Assembly: GCA_046565505.1 (NCBI GenBank)
Contig: JBKHYJ010000042.1
Span: 82,952-146,951 of the forward strand
DNA: 64,000 nt
Reading direction: 5' to 3'
Source: JBKHYJ01 sp046565505
Lineage (GTDB): Bacteria; Acidobacteriota; Blastocatellia; UBA7656
Below, one piece after another: positions 1-8,899 of the stretch; position 1 is the stretch's first letter, and each line of letters begins with the position of its first letter. Under the pieces are notes generated by a model, which searched no databases, had not been told where the DNA came from, and saw only the letters and a list, made by a program, of their open reading frames with translations. The translations under genes were made by a program, and so were the position numbers.

Positions 1-3000
1 ATGACCCTCTCTATTCGCTCTTCGGGCGACAGCGGCAGGAGTTCATCGCGAAAGGCTTGCTGAGCCCGCGCGTCGAGGGCGTTGAAGGCGTCCGTGAGCG
101 CGCCGCCGAACGTGAGGCTGATCCCGAGCAACGGGTCGCTATCAAAAGTGAAAGGGTCGTCCTCGAACAGGTAAGAGTCTACGAGCCCGACGAAGGCCAC
201 GTCCTCGTTCTGTCGTTCCAGCTCGCGGGCGACGCTGACGGCGATCACCCCGCCCATCGACCAGCCGAGCAGATAATATGGGCCGTGGGGCTGCTGCTCT
301 CGGATGACGCCGGCGTAATCTGCGGCCATCTGCTCAAGGCTCTCGTGCTCACGCTCAAGGCCCGACAGCCCGCGCGACTGTAACCCGAAGACTGCCTGCC
401 CGGGGTCATGCGAATCCGCCAGATGCTGGTACAACATCACCTGCCCGCCCGCGCCATGTATGCAGAATAATGGCGGCCACGTCCCGCCGGACCGGATGGG
501 CACGAGGACCGAAAAGGCCGCCCCGGCGTCTTTCCCCGCTATGAGCGCCGCAAGCTCGGCCACCGTCGGGGCGCGAAACAGCGACGTTAGAAGCAGCTCC
601 GCGCCGAGCCTCTGCCGAACTTTCAACAGTAGCTGGATCGCTAGAAGCGAATGGCCCCCGAGCTTGAAGAAGTTGTCGTGTATGCCCACCCGGTCCAGGC
701 CGAGCGTGTCCGCCCAGATTCCCGCAAGCTCTTCTTCGACCGCGTCGCGAGGTGCGGCGTAGGATTGTCTCAGCTCCGGCCTGCTCTGGTCCGGCGGCGG
801 GAGGGCGCGTTTATCGACTTTCTTGTTCGGCGTGAGGGGCATCGCGTCGAGCGTCACGAACGCCGAAGGGATCATGTAATCGGGCAGCATCTCTTCGAGG
901 TGATCGCGCAGCTCACTAACGTCGATGGGCCGCTCGCCCGGCACCACGTAAGCGACCAGCCGCTTGTCGCCGGGCGAGTCTTCCCGCGCGATTGCTACCG
1001 CCTCGCGGACGGAGGGGTGCCGGCTCAGCGCGGACTCGATCTCCCCGAGCTCAATCCTGAACCCGCGTATTTTCACCTGGTGGTCTACGCGGCCGATGAA
1101 CTCTATATTCCCATCCGGCATGTGACGCGTAAGGTCGCCGGTCTTATACATGCGGGCGCCTTGTTCGGGGCTGAACGGGTCCGGGATATACTTTTCGGCC
1201 GTCGCGTCGGGGCGCCCCAGGTACCCCCTGGCGGGGCTCGCGCCGCCGATGTATAACTCGCCGGTCACGCCCACGGGAACGACGTTGAGGCGTCTGTCCA
1301 GAATGTAAAGCCGTATGTTCGCGATCTGCCGCCCGATGGTGGGCCTTGCGGGCGGTATCCGTATCAGGAAGTATGTCGTATCGTCAGTGCATTCGGTCGG
1401 GCCATAGAGGTTGTAAAAATCCGTCCAGTCGTTGCGGGCCAGGTGGTTCCAGGAAGCTTCGTCCAGGGCCTCGCCGGCGACGAAGACCACCTCCGGGGAA
1501 GTCTCCGCGGTCCCGGATAGACCCGCCGCGAGCAACAGCTTCATCATTGAGGGCGTGACATCCAAAACGTCCAGCCCATGACGGGCTATGAAAGAAATTA
1601 TCTCATCCGAATCGAGCCTCACCTCCTCGGGCAGTATGTACAGCGCGTGCCCGTAGGCCAGTTGCATCAACTGCTTTACGGAGGCGTCGAACGCGAGCGG
1701 CGCGTTCATGCTGACTTTCAGAGGGGCGCGCCTCCCCGCGTATATAGCTTCATGGAAGGCCGCCGCCAGGTTTACGAGCGAGCGGTGCTGCACCATGACC
1801 CCTTTGGGCCTGCCCGTAGACCCGGAGGTGTAGATCACATAAACGAGGTTCTCGGCCGAGGCCGCGTTGGCGGGGTTGTGCGAGCTTTGCCGCGAGATTT
1901 CTTGCCGGTCGGCGTCGAGGCAGATGGCCTTCGTCCTCTCTAATGGCAAGTCCGCCAGCAGCTTTTGCTGCGTCAGAATCGCCAGCGCGCGCGAATCTTC
2001 TATCATCAACGACAAGCGCTCCTTCGGGTAATCAGGGTCGAACGGCACGTACGCCCCTCCCGCCTTCAGGATGCCTAGAAGCGTCACCATCATGTCCACG
2101 GAGCGCTCCATGTAGATCCCGACGAGCGTCTCCGGCCCCACCCCGCGCGCCCTGAGGTAATGGGCCAACTGGTTAGCCCTGTCATTCAACTCGCGGTAGG
2201 TCAACCGCTGTCGCCGGAAGACGACCGCCGCCGCGTCAGGGGTCCGCTCGACCTGGTCCTCAAACAATTGATGGAAGCATACGTCGCGCGCGACCGGCAG
2301 CTCTATGCTGTTCCACTCCACCAGTATCTGGCGGCGTTCGGCTTCCCCGAGCAGCGGCAGGGCTGAAATACGCCGGGCGGGGTCCGCCGCCAAGCCCTCC
2401 AGCAGCGTTCGCAAGTGGCCCGCCATTCGGTCGATGGTGGCTTCGTCTAATATGTCGGCGTTATACAAGAAGAGCAGGCTCAGGCCGCCATCGGGGGACT
2501 CTTCTTTCGCCGTCTCCCAAACAGAGAGGCTCAGGTCGAACCGCGTAATCTCCCAATCTAGGTCGAGCACGTCAAGGGTGAGGTCGCCCATCCTGAGCGT
2601 AGGCAGCGGGATGTTCTGCACGCTGAGCGTCACCTGGAAGAGCGGGTTTCTGCCCGGGTCGCGGCCGGGCTGAAGCTCCTGTACCAACTTTTCAAATGGT
2701 AGGTCCTGGTGCGCGAATCCGTCCAGTGACACCTTGCGAACCCGCCCGAGCAGCTCGCGGAAGCTCGGGTCGCCCGACAGGTCGCATCGCATCGCCAGAA
2801 TATTCGCGAAGAACCCTATCACCGTTTCCAGCTCCGGTCTGTTCCGGTTCGCGACAGGGACTCCCGTAATGATGTCCTCCTGGTCCGAGTAGCGACACAG
2901 CACGACATTGAAGGCGGCCAGCATTAGCATGAAGAGGGTCGCATTCTCTTGCCGCTGCAAATCGTTGAGCGCGTCGGCGAGCGGCCGCCCCAGCCTGAAC

Positions 3001-3809
3001 AACCGGCGCTTGCCGCCGTAGGGCCGGGCGGACGTGCGGGGCCGGTCTGTCGGCAGCTCCAGCACGGGCAGCGCCCCGCCCAGCTGGTTGTTCCAATAGT
3101 CGAGATGCGCCGCCAGCACCTCGCCTTGCAGCCATTCGCGCTGCCACACCGCGTAGTCTTTATATTGAATAGCGGGCTCCGGCAGCGTAGGGATCCGGCC
3201 AGCCGAGTACGCTTCGTAGTGGCTTATCAACTCTTCCACGATCAGTTTCAGGGACCACCTGTCGGAAATTATGTGGTGTTTCGTGAGCAAGAAAATGTAA
3301 TCCTCTTCGCCCAGCCTAAGCAGCAGGGGTCGGAAAAGGGGGAGCCTCCCGAGGTCGAACGGCTTCCTCCCCTCCTCGACCGTCAGGCTTTGCGCCCTGG
3401 CCTCGCGCTCGGCTTCGGGTACGCCGCGCAGGTCGAACATGGGGATGGTCACGGTCAGGGAAGGGGCTATCACCTGGACGGGATTATCGCCCTCCATCGC
3501 GAAGGTGGTGCGCCAGCTCTCGTGTCTTTTCACAATCTCGTTCAGGCTGCGCTTAAGGGCTTCAACGTCGAGCCGCCCTTTAATGCGCGCCGCCGCGGGC
3601 GCTATATATTTCGAGCTGCCCGGCTCAAGCCTGTCGTGAATCCAGAGGCTCTGCTGCGAGAACGAAAGCGGGAACGGGCCGGGGCCTGTCTCCCTGCGGA
3701 TGATCGCCCGCCCTTCGGGTTGGGCCGCCTTTTTTTCTTTGAGTCTTTTGAGAAAGAGATCGCGCTTATCCGGGGGAAGCGCCATTATCTGGGAAAGAAC
3801 GTCGCTCAT
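1..3809 (-). CDS. Terminating NRPS module C-A-PCP-TE (partial, runs off left edge)
   Basis: Last module of the assembly line: it condenses the incoming peptide with its own amino acid and releases it. About 1269 residues are visible and the C-terminus is cut by the window edge. Start: ATG at 3809 preceded by AAGAAGG. Residues 1-30 form a charged helix (PPDKRDLFLKRLKEK) like N-terminal docking segments. Condensation domain about 40-470, with HHIISDR at about 178: both His and the Asp are present, but Arg replaces the usual Gly. Adenylation domain about 490-1000, with YTSGSTGRPKG near 661. Carrier Ser in LGGHSLLA near 1050. Thioesterase from about 1080 with nucleophile motif GWSMGG near 1181. 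My hand-aligned specificity code (GrsA numbering) is D-A-K-D-F-A-L-D-D-K. Its first four residues resemble one Glu code but the rest does not, so the substrate is unassigned. The A10 lysine motif reads PNKKVDK. It lies 99 bp after the B3/B4 gene. Confidence 0.95.
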   Translation of the reverse strand, partial: MSDVLSQIMALPPDKRDLFLKRLKEKKAAQPEGRAIIRRETGPGPFPLSFSQQSLWIHDRLEPGSSKYIAPAAARIKGRLDVEALKRSLNEIVKRHESWRTTFAMEGDNPVQVIAPSLTVTIPMFDLRGVPEAEREARAQSLTVEEGRKPFDLGRLPLFRPLLLRLGEEDYIFLLTKHHIISDRWSLKLIVEELISHYEAYSAGRIPTLPEPAIQYKDYAVWQREWLQGEVLAAHLDYWNNQLGGALPVLELPTDRPRTSARPYGGKRRLFRLGRPLADALNDLQRQENATLFMLMLAAFNVVLCRYSDQEDIITGVPVANRNRPELETVIGFFANILAMRCDLSGDPSFRELLGRVRKVSLDGFAHQDLPFEKLVQELQPGRDPGRNPLFQVTLSVQNIPLPTLRMGDLTLDVLDLDWEITRFDLSLSVWETAKEESPDGGLSLLFLYNADILDEATIDRMAGHLRTLLEGLAADPARRISALPLLGEAERRQILVEWNSIELPVARDVCFHQLFEDQVERTPDAAAVVFRRQRLTYRELNDRANQLAHYLRARGVGPETLVGIYMERSVDMMVTLLGILKAGGAYVPFDPDYPKERLSLMIEDSRALAILTQQKLLADLPLERTKAICLDADRQEISRQSSHNPANAASAENLVYVIYTSGSTGRPKGVMVQHRSLVNLAAAFHEAIYAGRRAPLKVSMNAPLAFDASVKQLMQLAYGHALYILPEEVRLDSDEIISFIARHGLDVLDVTPSMMKLLLAAGLSGTAETSPEVVFVAGEALDEASWNHLARNDWTDFYNLYGPTECTDDTTYFLIRIPPARPTIGRQIANIRLYILDRRLNVVPVGVTGELYIGGASPARGYLGRPDATAEKYIPDPFSPEQGARMYKTGDLTRHMPDGNIEFIGRVDHQVKIRGFRIELGEIESALSRHPSVREAVAIAREDSPGDKRLVAYVVPGERPIDVSELRDHLEEMLPDYMIPSAFVTLDAMPLTPNKKVDKRALPPPDQSRPELRQSYAAPRDAVEEELAGIWADTLGLDRVGIHDNFFKLGGHSLLAIQLLLKVRQRLGAELLLTSLFRAPTVAELAALIAGKDAGAAFSVLVPIRSGGTWPPLFCIHGAGGQVMLYQHLADSHDPGQAVFGLQSRGLSGLEREHESLEQMAADYAGVIREQQPHGPYYLLGWSMGGVIAVSVARELERQNEDVAFVGLVDSYLFEDDPFTFDSDPLLGISLTFGGALTDAFNALDARAQQAFRDELLPLSPEERIERV

Positions 3810-3908
3810 TGTTGCCTTCTTTCAGTAAAGAATCAGTATCGTTTGTGACTGTGTTTCCCGCCGCCCATCTTTCATAAACCTGACTGACCGCCGCCCGGAG
3901 TCTGAGCC

Positions 3909-4649
3909 TCAACCCTCAAATGAGAGGACCGCGCCGGGCGACTCCTTTGACGCGAAACGGACCGGCCCGACAGAGGCCCCGGCGTCGGAAAGCAGCCCGC
4001 GCAGTTCCGCCAGCGCGCGAGAGACCGAATCGACCTGCGCGGCGGCGACGCCCTCGCTGAAGAAAGCGGCGAAGTCTGTTTCGCGTTCGAGGCAAGTCTT
4101 TCTCGAATCGCGGTAGTTGAAGCCATAACAGATCACCTCCGCGCCGCAGGCGTAAACCACCACGCCCGGCGAAAGCGGCATGTCTTCAACTCGCCCCGAG
4201 AGGGGAACGAAGTGGTCGGACTCAGGTTTGGCAAACCGCACAACTACTTTTGGTTCGGGCAGCCGGGCCAAATCGTAGCCGCCCATCGCCGCGAGGTGCA
4301 TGGCGGAAATGGCGCAGTAAGCGTCCACGACCGGCAGTGGGGTGGATATGACATCGCCTTTGAGCAGCCGCCGCGCGAGTTGCTCGGGGCTGCTCTTGTA
4401 GGTCGAAGGCTTCAGCCCCATGCCGCGGAAAGCGTCGCGCCAGGCGGCGACCCTCGGCTCGTCGGAGAGATTCTGGACGCAAAGCCCCAGGTCAATCAGC
4501 CCGGCCCGCGCGCGCCGCATCAGGTCTGCCGGGCAGGCATTCAGCGCCTTCAACCCGCCGACCAGAAACCCTCCCACCGCGACCTCCGGGAACTTTTTGA
4601 CCACGCCCTGCTCGACCTCAAGCTCAAGCGCAGGTTTCATATAGAGCAT
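3909..4649 (-). CDS. Stand-alone B3/B4 domain protein (PheRS beta editing-domain-like)
   Basis: About 246 residues, matching by recognition the family of free-standing proteins related to the B3/B4 domain of the phenylalanyl-tRNA synthetase beta subunit. In the synthetase that domain hydrolyses mischarged Tyr-tRNA(Phe). Stand-alone members are mostly uncharacterised and may edit tRNAs or bind amino acids. The central part (ISAMHLAAMGGYDLARLP, then a beta-rich stretch with VVVYACGAEVICYGFNYRDS) fits the fold. Start is uncertain: GTG 4652, ATG 4649 and ATG 4640 are in frame and none has a clear ribosome site. The gene sits between the desaturase and the terminating NRPS on the same strand, so it is probably co-expressed with them. 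I infer, without proof, a role in clearing tRNA charged with a non-protein amino acid made for or by the NRPS. It could also be a pathway enzyme reusing the fold. Confidence 0.75.
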   Translation of the reverse strand: MLYMKPALELEVEQGVVKKFPEVAVGGFLVGGLKALNACPADLMRRARAGLIDLGLCVQNLSDEPRVAAWRDAFRGMGLKPSTYKSSPEQLARRLLKGDVISTPLPVVDAYCAISAMHLAAMGGYDLARLPEPKVVVRFAKPESDHFVPLSGRVEDMPLSPGVVVYACGAEVICYGFNYRDSRKTCLERETDFAAFFSEGVAAAQVDSVSRALAELRGLLSDAGASVGPVRFASKESPGAVLSFEG

Positions 4650-4812
4650 CACTCAAAAACCGGATGATTCTATGAAAGATACTGGGGCAAACGAACCTGG
4701 GCAAGCCATAATTATTACCACCGTCCGCGGCGCCGGAATGACGCGCGGCCGCGCAGGACGAGGGTGCGCCTCCCGCAGTCGGAAGCGCCCCCGCAGGCGG
4801 CCCGGCGTGTGG

Positions 4813-5781
4813 TCATATCACCGCGCTGAACATCTTTTCTTCCGTGTCTTCCTCCTCGCCCCTCCAGGGCCTGTTCAGATTCTGCCGGCGCAAATTATGA
4901 AAGAATTCTCGGTAAAACGCCCAGTAGGAGGATTCGAGGTTTTTGATCCGCGACGCGACGTGCCCGTGCAGCTCAGGGAACTTGTCGTTCGGCACGCCGG
5001 GCAGCCAGTGGTGCTCAACGTGGTAGTTATTGCCATCCGTGAACCAGACGGCGAACTTTCCCGCCTTGATCGTGCGCGTGTTTTCCAGGACGTTAGTCGT
5101 GTGCGTCTTGCAGCCTATGTGTTCCGGCAGTTCGATCAGGGCGTGTGTCGGCACCCCGATCAGGAACGGGACGAGCCACAGCTTCAGGAATATCGGCGTC
5201 TGGAACGCTATCGTGATGGCGGCCATCACGATGACAAAAACGGCCATCAACTGATACTCGAACCGAATCTTCTTGGCCGCCTTCAGCGTGGCTTCTTTTT
5301 CCCGGACGAGCTTCCCCGCCATAGATCTGATCATGTACCCGGCAACGTCGCGGTAGTGGCGCACCATCCATAGGTGCGGGATCAGCGCCCACAACGATGA
5401 CAGCTTCTGATAGCTGTAATTGAAGAACTCTTTATCTTCCGGCGTGCCGAGCAGCCTGTGATGTTTGAAGTGACTGTTCTGGTAATCTGAGAAGGACACG
5501 AATAGCGGCAGCCCCATCATGACCCCCACCGCGCGGTTCCTCCCCTTCCCCTGGTAGGCCGTGTAATGAAGGCACTGATGCTGAAGCTCTACGGCATGCG
5601 CGTAAGCCAGGCCGAGCAAGATCGACGGCACCACCCAGAGCGGGCCCGGGGCCAGTAGCGTGAGGGCGATCAAGGCCGCCGTCGCCAACACCAGGACCAA
5701 TACCTTTTGTTGAAATTTGTAACTTCTTACCTGCGCAAGCTCGTGCAGATTTATACCGACAATCTCTTGTCCGACTATCAT
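4813..5781 (-). CDS. Membrane fatty acid desaturase-family diiron enzyme
   Basis: 322 residues. The start is ATG 5781 because AAAGGAGG lies just upstream; a longer frame upstream lacks such a site. The three histidine clusters of integral-membrane desaturases/hydroxylases are present: H62, H68 and H72 in the first; HFKHH at 104-108; HVEHH at 254-258. Hydrophobic segments lie at about 27-60, 85-97 and 180-212. The family uses a diiron centre, O2 and an electron donor to desaturate or hydroxylate acyl chains or other membrane substrates. Inside an NRPS cluster that starts with a fatty acyl-AMP ligase, the simplest reading is modification of the lipid tail, perhaps while it is bound to the discrete ACP at 11119-11376. 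Amino-acid or peptide hydroxylation is an alternative. No dedicated ferredoxin or reductase gene is nearby; the ferredoxin at 61.6 kb is too distant to link. Confidence 0.88.
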   Translation of the reverse strand: MIVGQEIVGINLHELAQVRSYKFQQKVLVLVLATAALIALTLLAPGPLWVVPSILLGLAYAHAVELQHQCLHYTAYQGKGRNRAVGVMMGLPLFVSFSDYQNSHFKHHRLLGTPEDKEFFNYSYQKLSSLWALIPHLWMVRHYRDVAGYMIRSMAGKLVREKEATLKAAKKIRFEYQLMAVFVIVMAAITIAFQTPIFLKLWLVPFLIGVPTHALIELPEHIGCKTHTTNVLENTRTIKAGKFAVWFTDGNNYHVEHHWLPGVPNDKFPELHGHVASRIKNLESSYWAFYREFFHNLRRQNLNRPWRGEEEDTEEKMFSAVI

Positions 5782-6086
5782 AACTGCATTCCTCCTTTCT
5801 AATCCTCGGCTGTAATCACTGAATTCCGTGAGTAAGTCCCGGGCAGCGGTGTGCCGCCGCGTCACGCGAGCATGCGGGCGCCCACTGCTCAAGATTGTTG
5901 GCCTGTTAGGTGGTTCGGACGGATGGTCCCGGCTTTACTGTGACCGAAGAAAGCGGTCCGGCATTCAGGCGGCTCGGTCAAGCCGCCCGAAGCATCATGG
6001 CATGGACATGTAAGCTGGTTTCTCTACGCGGTTGTGGCGGCAAAGCAATCTTCGCCGCCCTGTTACTTTCACGGGGGCGCCGACCC
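5782..6086. other. Intergenic gap, 305 bp, with GC-rich hairpin
   Basis: I see no gene here. A perfect 7-bp inverted repeat, GGCGGCT-N6-AGCCGCC, lies at 5968-5987, about 100 nt beyond the permease stop codon. It has no U-tract on the minus strand, so termination is possible but not shown. I found no convincing sigma70 promoter for the desaturase, so read-through from upstream or a non-consensus promoter is likely. The desaturase ribosome site AAAGGAGG is at about 5790-5797. Confidence 0.5.
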
Positions 6087-8525
6087 CTACTCGGCGCGGA
6101 GCGCCGCCAGCGGGTTCACCCTCATCGCCCTGCGGGCCGGGAGGTAGCTCGCCAGCAGCCCGACGCAGATCAGTAACACGGAGGTGAGGACGAAAGTAGG
6201 TATGTCGATAGCGTTGACCCTGAAGAGCAGGCTCGCTATAAGGCTTGTCGACGCGGCCGCGCCGATCAGACCTACCACCACGCCCATGATTAGAAGAGTT
6301 AACGTTTGTCTAACGATCAGCCCCAGGACATGCGCCGGCTGTGCGCCGAGCGCCATGCGTATGCCTATCTCCTGCGTGCGCTGCGTGACGGCGTAAGAGA
6401 TGACCGCGTAGATCCCCGTCGCCGCCAGCAGCAACGCGACGGCGGCGAAGGCCCCGACCAGTAGCAGGTTGAACCGCCTCGGCGCGATCGAGGCTGAGAT
6501 CAACTGCTCCATCGTCCTATGACTCGAAGCGGGGACCGTCGCGTCCACGCTGTGGACCTCCTGCCGCACCGCGCCCGCCATAGCCAGGGGTTCGGAATTG
6601 GTGCGCACCATAAGGCTCATGGTGTTAATGAGCCAGCCGACGGCGTCGTCGGGAATCTGGTGGAACGGAACGTAGATGTCGGGCGATGGCTCTTCGTCCA
6701 GCCTGATGTGTTTCACATTCCCCACTACCCCGACTACCTCCACGTCCCTCAACTCGGGGCCGTCGTCTATCATCAGGTGCGCCCCGATGGCGTTCTCCGA
6801 GGGCCAGTAGGTGTTGGCGAGCGCCTCGCTTATGACGGCGACGGGCTGCGAGCGCGGCGTGTCCTGTGTGCTGAAGTCACGGCCCCTTAAAATAGGGATC
6901 CCCATTGTTGTGAAGTAGTCCGGGCTCACCATGCGCGCCTGCGCGGATGGCCTCTCGGAGGCCGAAACGGGCGGCCGCCCGACGACGACGTAATCCACGC
7001 GGGCGATCAACCCGCTGAGCGGGAGGATCGAGGCCGCGCCGACCGACTTGACGCCGGGCAGGCTCTGTATGCGCGGCGCGATCTTGTCATAAAAATTCAC
7101 GACCGAGGCGCGGTCTGAATACCTCGTCTTGGGCAAAGACAGGCTGACGACCAGCAGGTTCTCGGCGTTAAAGCCGGGGTCGACTTGCTGGAGCCGCGTG
7201 AAGCTCTTCACGAATAACCCGGCGCTGATCAGAAGCATCAGCGAAAGGCCCACCTCGGAGATAACCAGGAAGCCGCGGGTGCGACTGCGGCCGTTGCCCC
7301 CCGTCGTCCCGCGCGAGCCCGCCTTGAGGTCTTCGCTCAAGTTGGCCTTCGACCCGACGAGCGCGGGCGCCAGCCCGAAGATAATGCCTACTAGGACTGA
7401 AAGCCCCAGCGTGAACCCGAGCACACGCCAGTCAGTGTCCACCTCGCTTGCGCGCGGGAGGTCCGCGGGCGTGAGCGACATCAACAGGCCGCGGCCCAGA
7501 TGCGCAAGGAATAGCCCGAGCATGCCCCCCAACACCGCGAGCAGCACGCTCTCTGTGAGCAGTTGCCGGATCAGGCGGCCCCTGGAAGCTCCCAGCGCCA
7601 TTCGTATGGCGATCTCTTTAGTGCGCGCGGAGGACCGGGCGAGCAGCAGGTTCCCTATATTCGCGCAGGCGATGAGCAACACCAGGCCGACTGCGCCCAT
7701 TATCATCAGCAACGCCGACTGGTAGTCGCCCACGATGTGGTCGCGCAGGGACACGAGCGTGACGGAGGTCTTTCGCGCGTTGGTCTTGGGGTACTGCTCT
7801 TGCAGATTACGCGCGATTGAAGTCAAGTCGGCCTGCGCCTGCTGCTGCGTGACGCCGGGCTTCAGGCGTGCAATCGCCCTGAGGAAGTTGGAGTCGCGCT
7901 CGGTGCGCCTGGGGTCTACTTCCAGCCTTATGGGTATCGCCAGCTCGGCCCTGGTCCCAGGAAAAACAAAATTAGGAGGCAGGACGCCGACGACGGTGTA
8001 GCTCTCGTCATTCAGGGTGAGGGTCCGGCCGACCAGGCCGGGGTCGCCCCCGAAACGTCGCTTCCACAGGCCGTGCGTCACGACCACGACCGGCGCGCTT
8101 CCGGCGTTGTCGTCTTCGGGTATCAAGGCGCGGCCCGCCACTGCCTCGACGCCCAGCATCCGAAAGACGTTGGCGGAGATTCTTAGCCCCTGTATGCGCT
8201 CCGAGTCCCCGCCGCCCGTGAGGTTGGCGCTCCAGTCGGAGAAGGCAGACATGTGTTCGAGGGTCTGGTTTTGATCCCTCTCATCCAAGAAGTCCGGCAC
8301 TGAGAATGGCGCCTTGTCACGGTCCGTCCGCGTGGACCATACCCACACCAGGCGCTCGGAATCCTTGAAGGGTAACTGGCGGAGCACGATGCTATTGACC
8401 ATGCTGAAGATGGCCGTGTTAGCCCCTATGCTAAGGCCCAGGCCTATAAGCGCCGCCACGGTGAACCCGGGCCGCCTGCCCAGCATGCGAAAGCTGAAGC
8501 GAACATCCCTCAGAAAAGTCTCCAT
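6087..8525 (-). CDS. ADOP-type duplicated FtsX/MacB permease
   Basis: 812 residues, about twice a single MacB-type permease core. Residues 1-60 hold the typical opening (SFRMLGRRPGFTVAALIG, then GANTAIFSMVN). A periplasmic MacB_PCD-like domain follows, then a three-helix FtsX domain (LLIACANIGNLLLARS, then EIAIRMALGASRGRL). A second periplasmic domain and a second FtsX domain end with QEIGIRMALGAQPAHVL and YLPARRAMRVNPLAALRAE. Such duplicated orphan permeases without a neighbouring ATPase are abundant in Acidobacteriota. The start is ATG 8525, preceded by GGAGGG; an in-frame GTG 15 nt upstream would place that site inside the gene, so I prefer the ATG. This copy lacks the N-terminal prefix domain and PadR partner seen with the second copy at 31-34 kb. 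Its position suggests export of, or protection against, the lipopeptide; this is inference, and an ATPase would have to come from elsewhere. Confidence 0.92.
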   Translation of the reverse strand: METFLRDVRFSFRMLGRRPGFTVAALIGLGLSIGANTAIFSMVNSIVLRQLPFKDSERLVWVWSTRTDRDKAPFSVPDFLDERDQNQTLEHMSAFSDWSANLTGGGDSERIQGLRISANVFRMLGVEAVAGRALIPEDDNAGSAPVVVVTHGLWKRRFGGDPGLVGRTLTLNDESYTVVGVLPPNFVFPGTRAELAIPIRLEVDPRRTERDSNFLRAIARLKPGVTQQQAQADLTSIARNLQEQYPKTNARKTSVTLVSLRDHIVGDYQSALLMIMGAVGLVLLIACANIGNLLLARSSARTKEIAIRMALGASRGRLIRQLLTESVLLAVLGGMLGLFLAHLGRGLLMSLTPADLPRASEVDTDWRVLGFTLGLSVLVGIIFGLAPALVGSKANLSEDLKAGSRGTTGGNGRSRTRGFLVISEVGLSLMLLISAGLFVKSFTRLQQVDPGFNAENLLVVSLSLPKTRYSDRASVVNFYDKIAPRIQSLPGVKSVGAASILPLSGLIARVDYVVVGRPPVSASERPSAQARMVSPDYFTTMGIPILRGRDFSTQDTPRSQPVAVISEALANTYWPSENAIGAHLMIDDGPELRDVEVVGVVGNVKHIRLDEEPSPDIYVPFHQIPDDAVGWLINTMSLMVRTNSEPLAMAGAVRQEVHSVDATVPASSHRTMEQLISASIAPRRFNLLLVGAFAAVALLLAATGIYAVISYAVTQRTQEIGIRMALGAQPAHVLGLIVRQTLTLLIMGVVVGLIGAAASTSLIASLLFRVNAIDIPTFVLTSVLLICVGLLASYLPARRAMRVNPLAALRAE

Positions 8526-8774
8526 TGAATCGCCCTCCACCCGAAGCTCTTTACAGACGATTTAGGTCAGCTATGATACTCGTCAAAGCCTTTCAGCAAA
8601 GCAGCAGGCATGATTCGCCCGCTAGAAATCTCATGGCTAACTCATCACCTGGCTAAACGCCCGCTCACTTTCCGCCGACGAGCGGCCCGACATCCGGCGG
8701 CAATTGCCGGGGGCGGCATCGTCCGTAAATCGGGGAGTGAGTTTTGGTGTGAAAATCGTTACGAAGTCGGGCCA

Positions 8775-8803
8775 AATATAGCACCGGGACTAGGATTCGA
8801 CAA
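8775..8803 (-). promoter_or_regulatory. Candidate sigma70 promoter for the ADOP permease
   Basis: On the minus strand, TTGTCG (8803-8798), a 17-bp spacer and TATATT (8780-8775). The -10 matches consensus at 5 of 6 and the -35 at 4 of 6, which stands out in GC-rich DNA. The predicted transcription start is near 8768. Confidence 0.45.
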
Positions 8804-8843
8804 GAGTTCACGCCGGCCGCCTCGCGCCGGGCGAGCGCCCCCG

Positions 8844-8863
8844 GGCGGGCAAAATGGCCCGCC
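8844..8863 (-). terminator. GC-rich hairpin after the methyltransferase gene
   Basis: Perfect 7-bp inverted repeat GGCGGGC-AAAATG-GCCCGCC (plus-strand reading), starting 37 nt beyond the methyltransferase stop. No U-tract follows on the minus strand, so it is a weak terminator call; mRNA 3'-end protection is equally possible. Confidence 0.3.
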
Positions 8864-8899
8864 GCGCCTAAGTATCAGAGGCCGAATCAACCCCCTCCG

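Larger units (their letters stand above)
8526..8899. other. Intergenic gap with hairpin then promoter
   Basis: No gene is seen. In transcription order (minus strand) it contains a GC-rich hairpin 37 nt beyond the methyltransferase stop codon, then a sigma70-like promoter, then about 240 nt of leader before the permease ATG. This layout suggests the permease and the genes after it can be transcribed separately from the upstream NRPS unit. Confidence 0.5.

Noticed and set aside
2949..3848. Long plus-strand open frame opposite the terminal NRPS condensation domain
   Set aside because: It is antisense to a clearly conserved condensation domain, has no ribosome site and no recognisable protein pattern. 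GC-rich antisense frames of this kind also occur at several places opposite the large NRPS.
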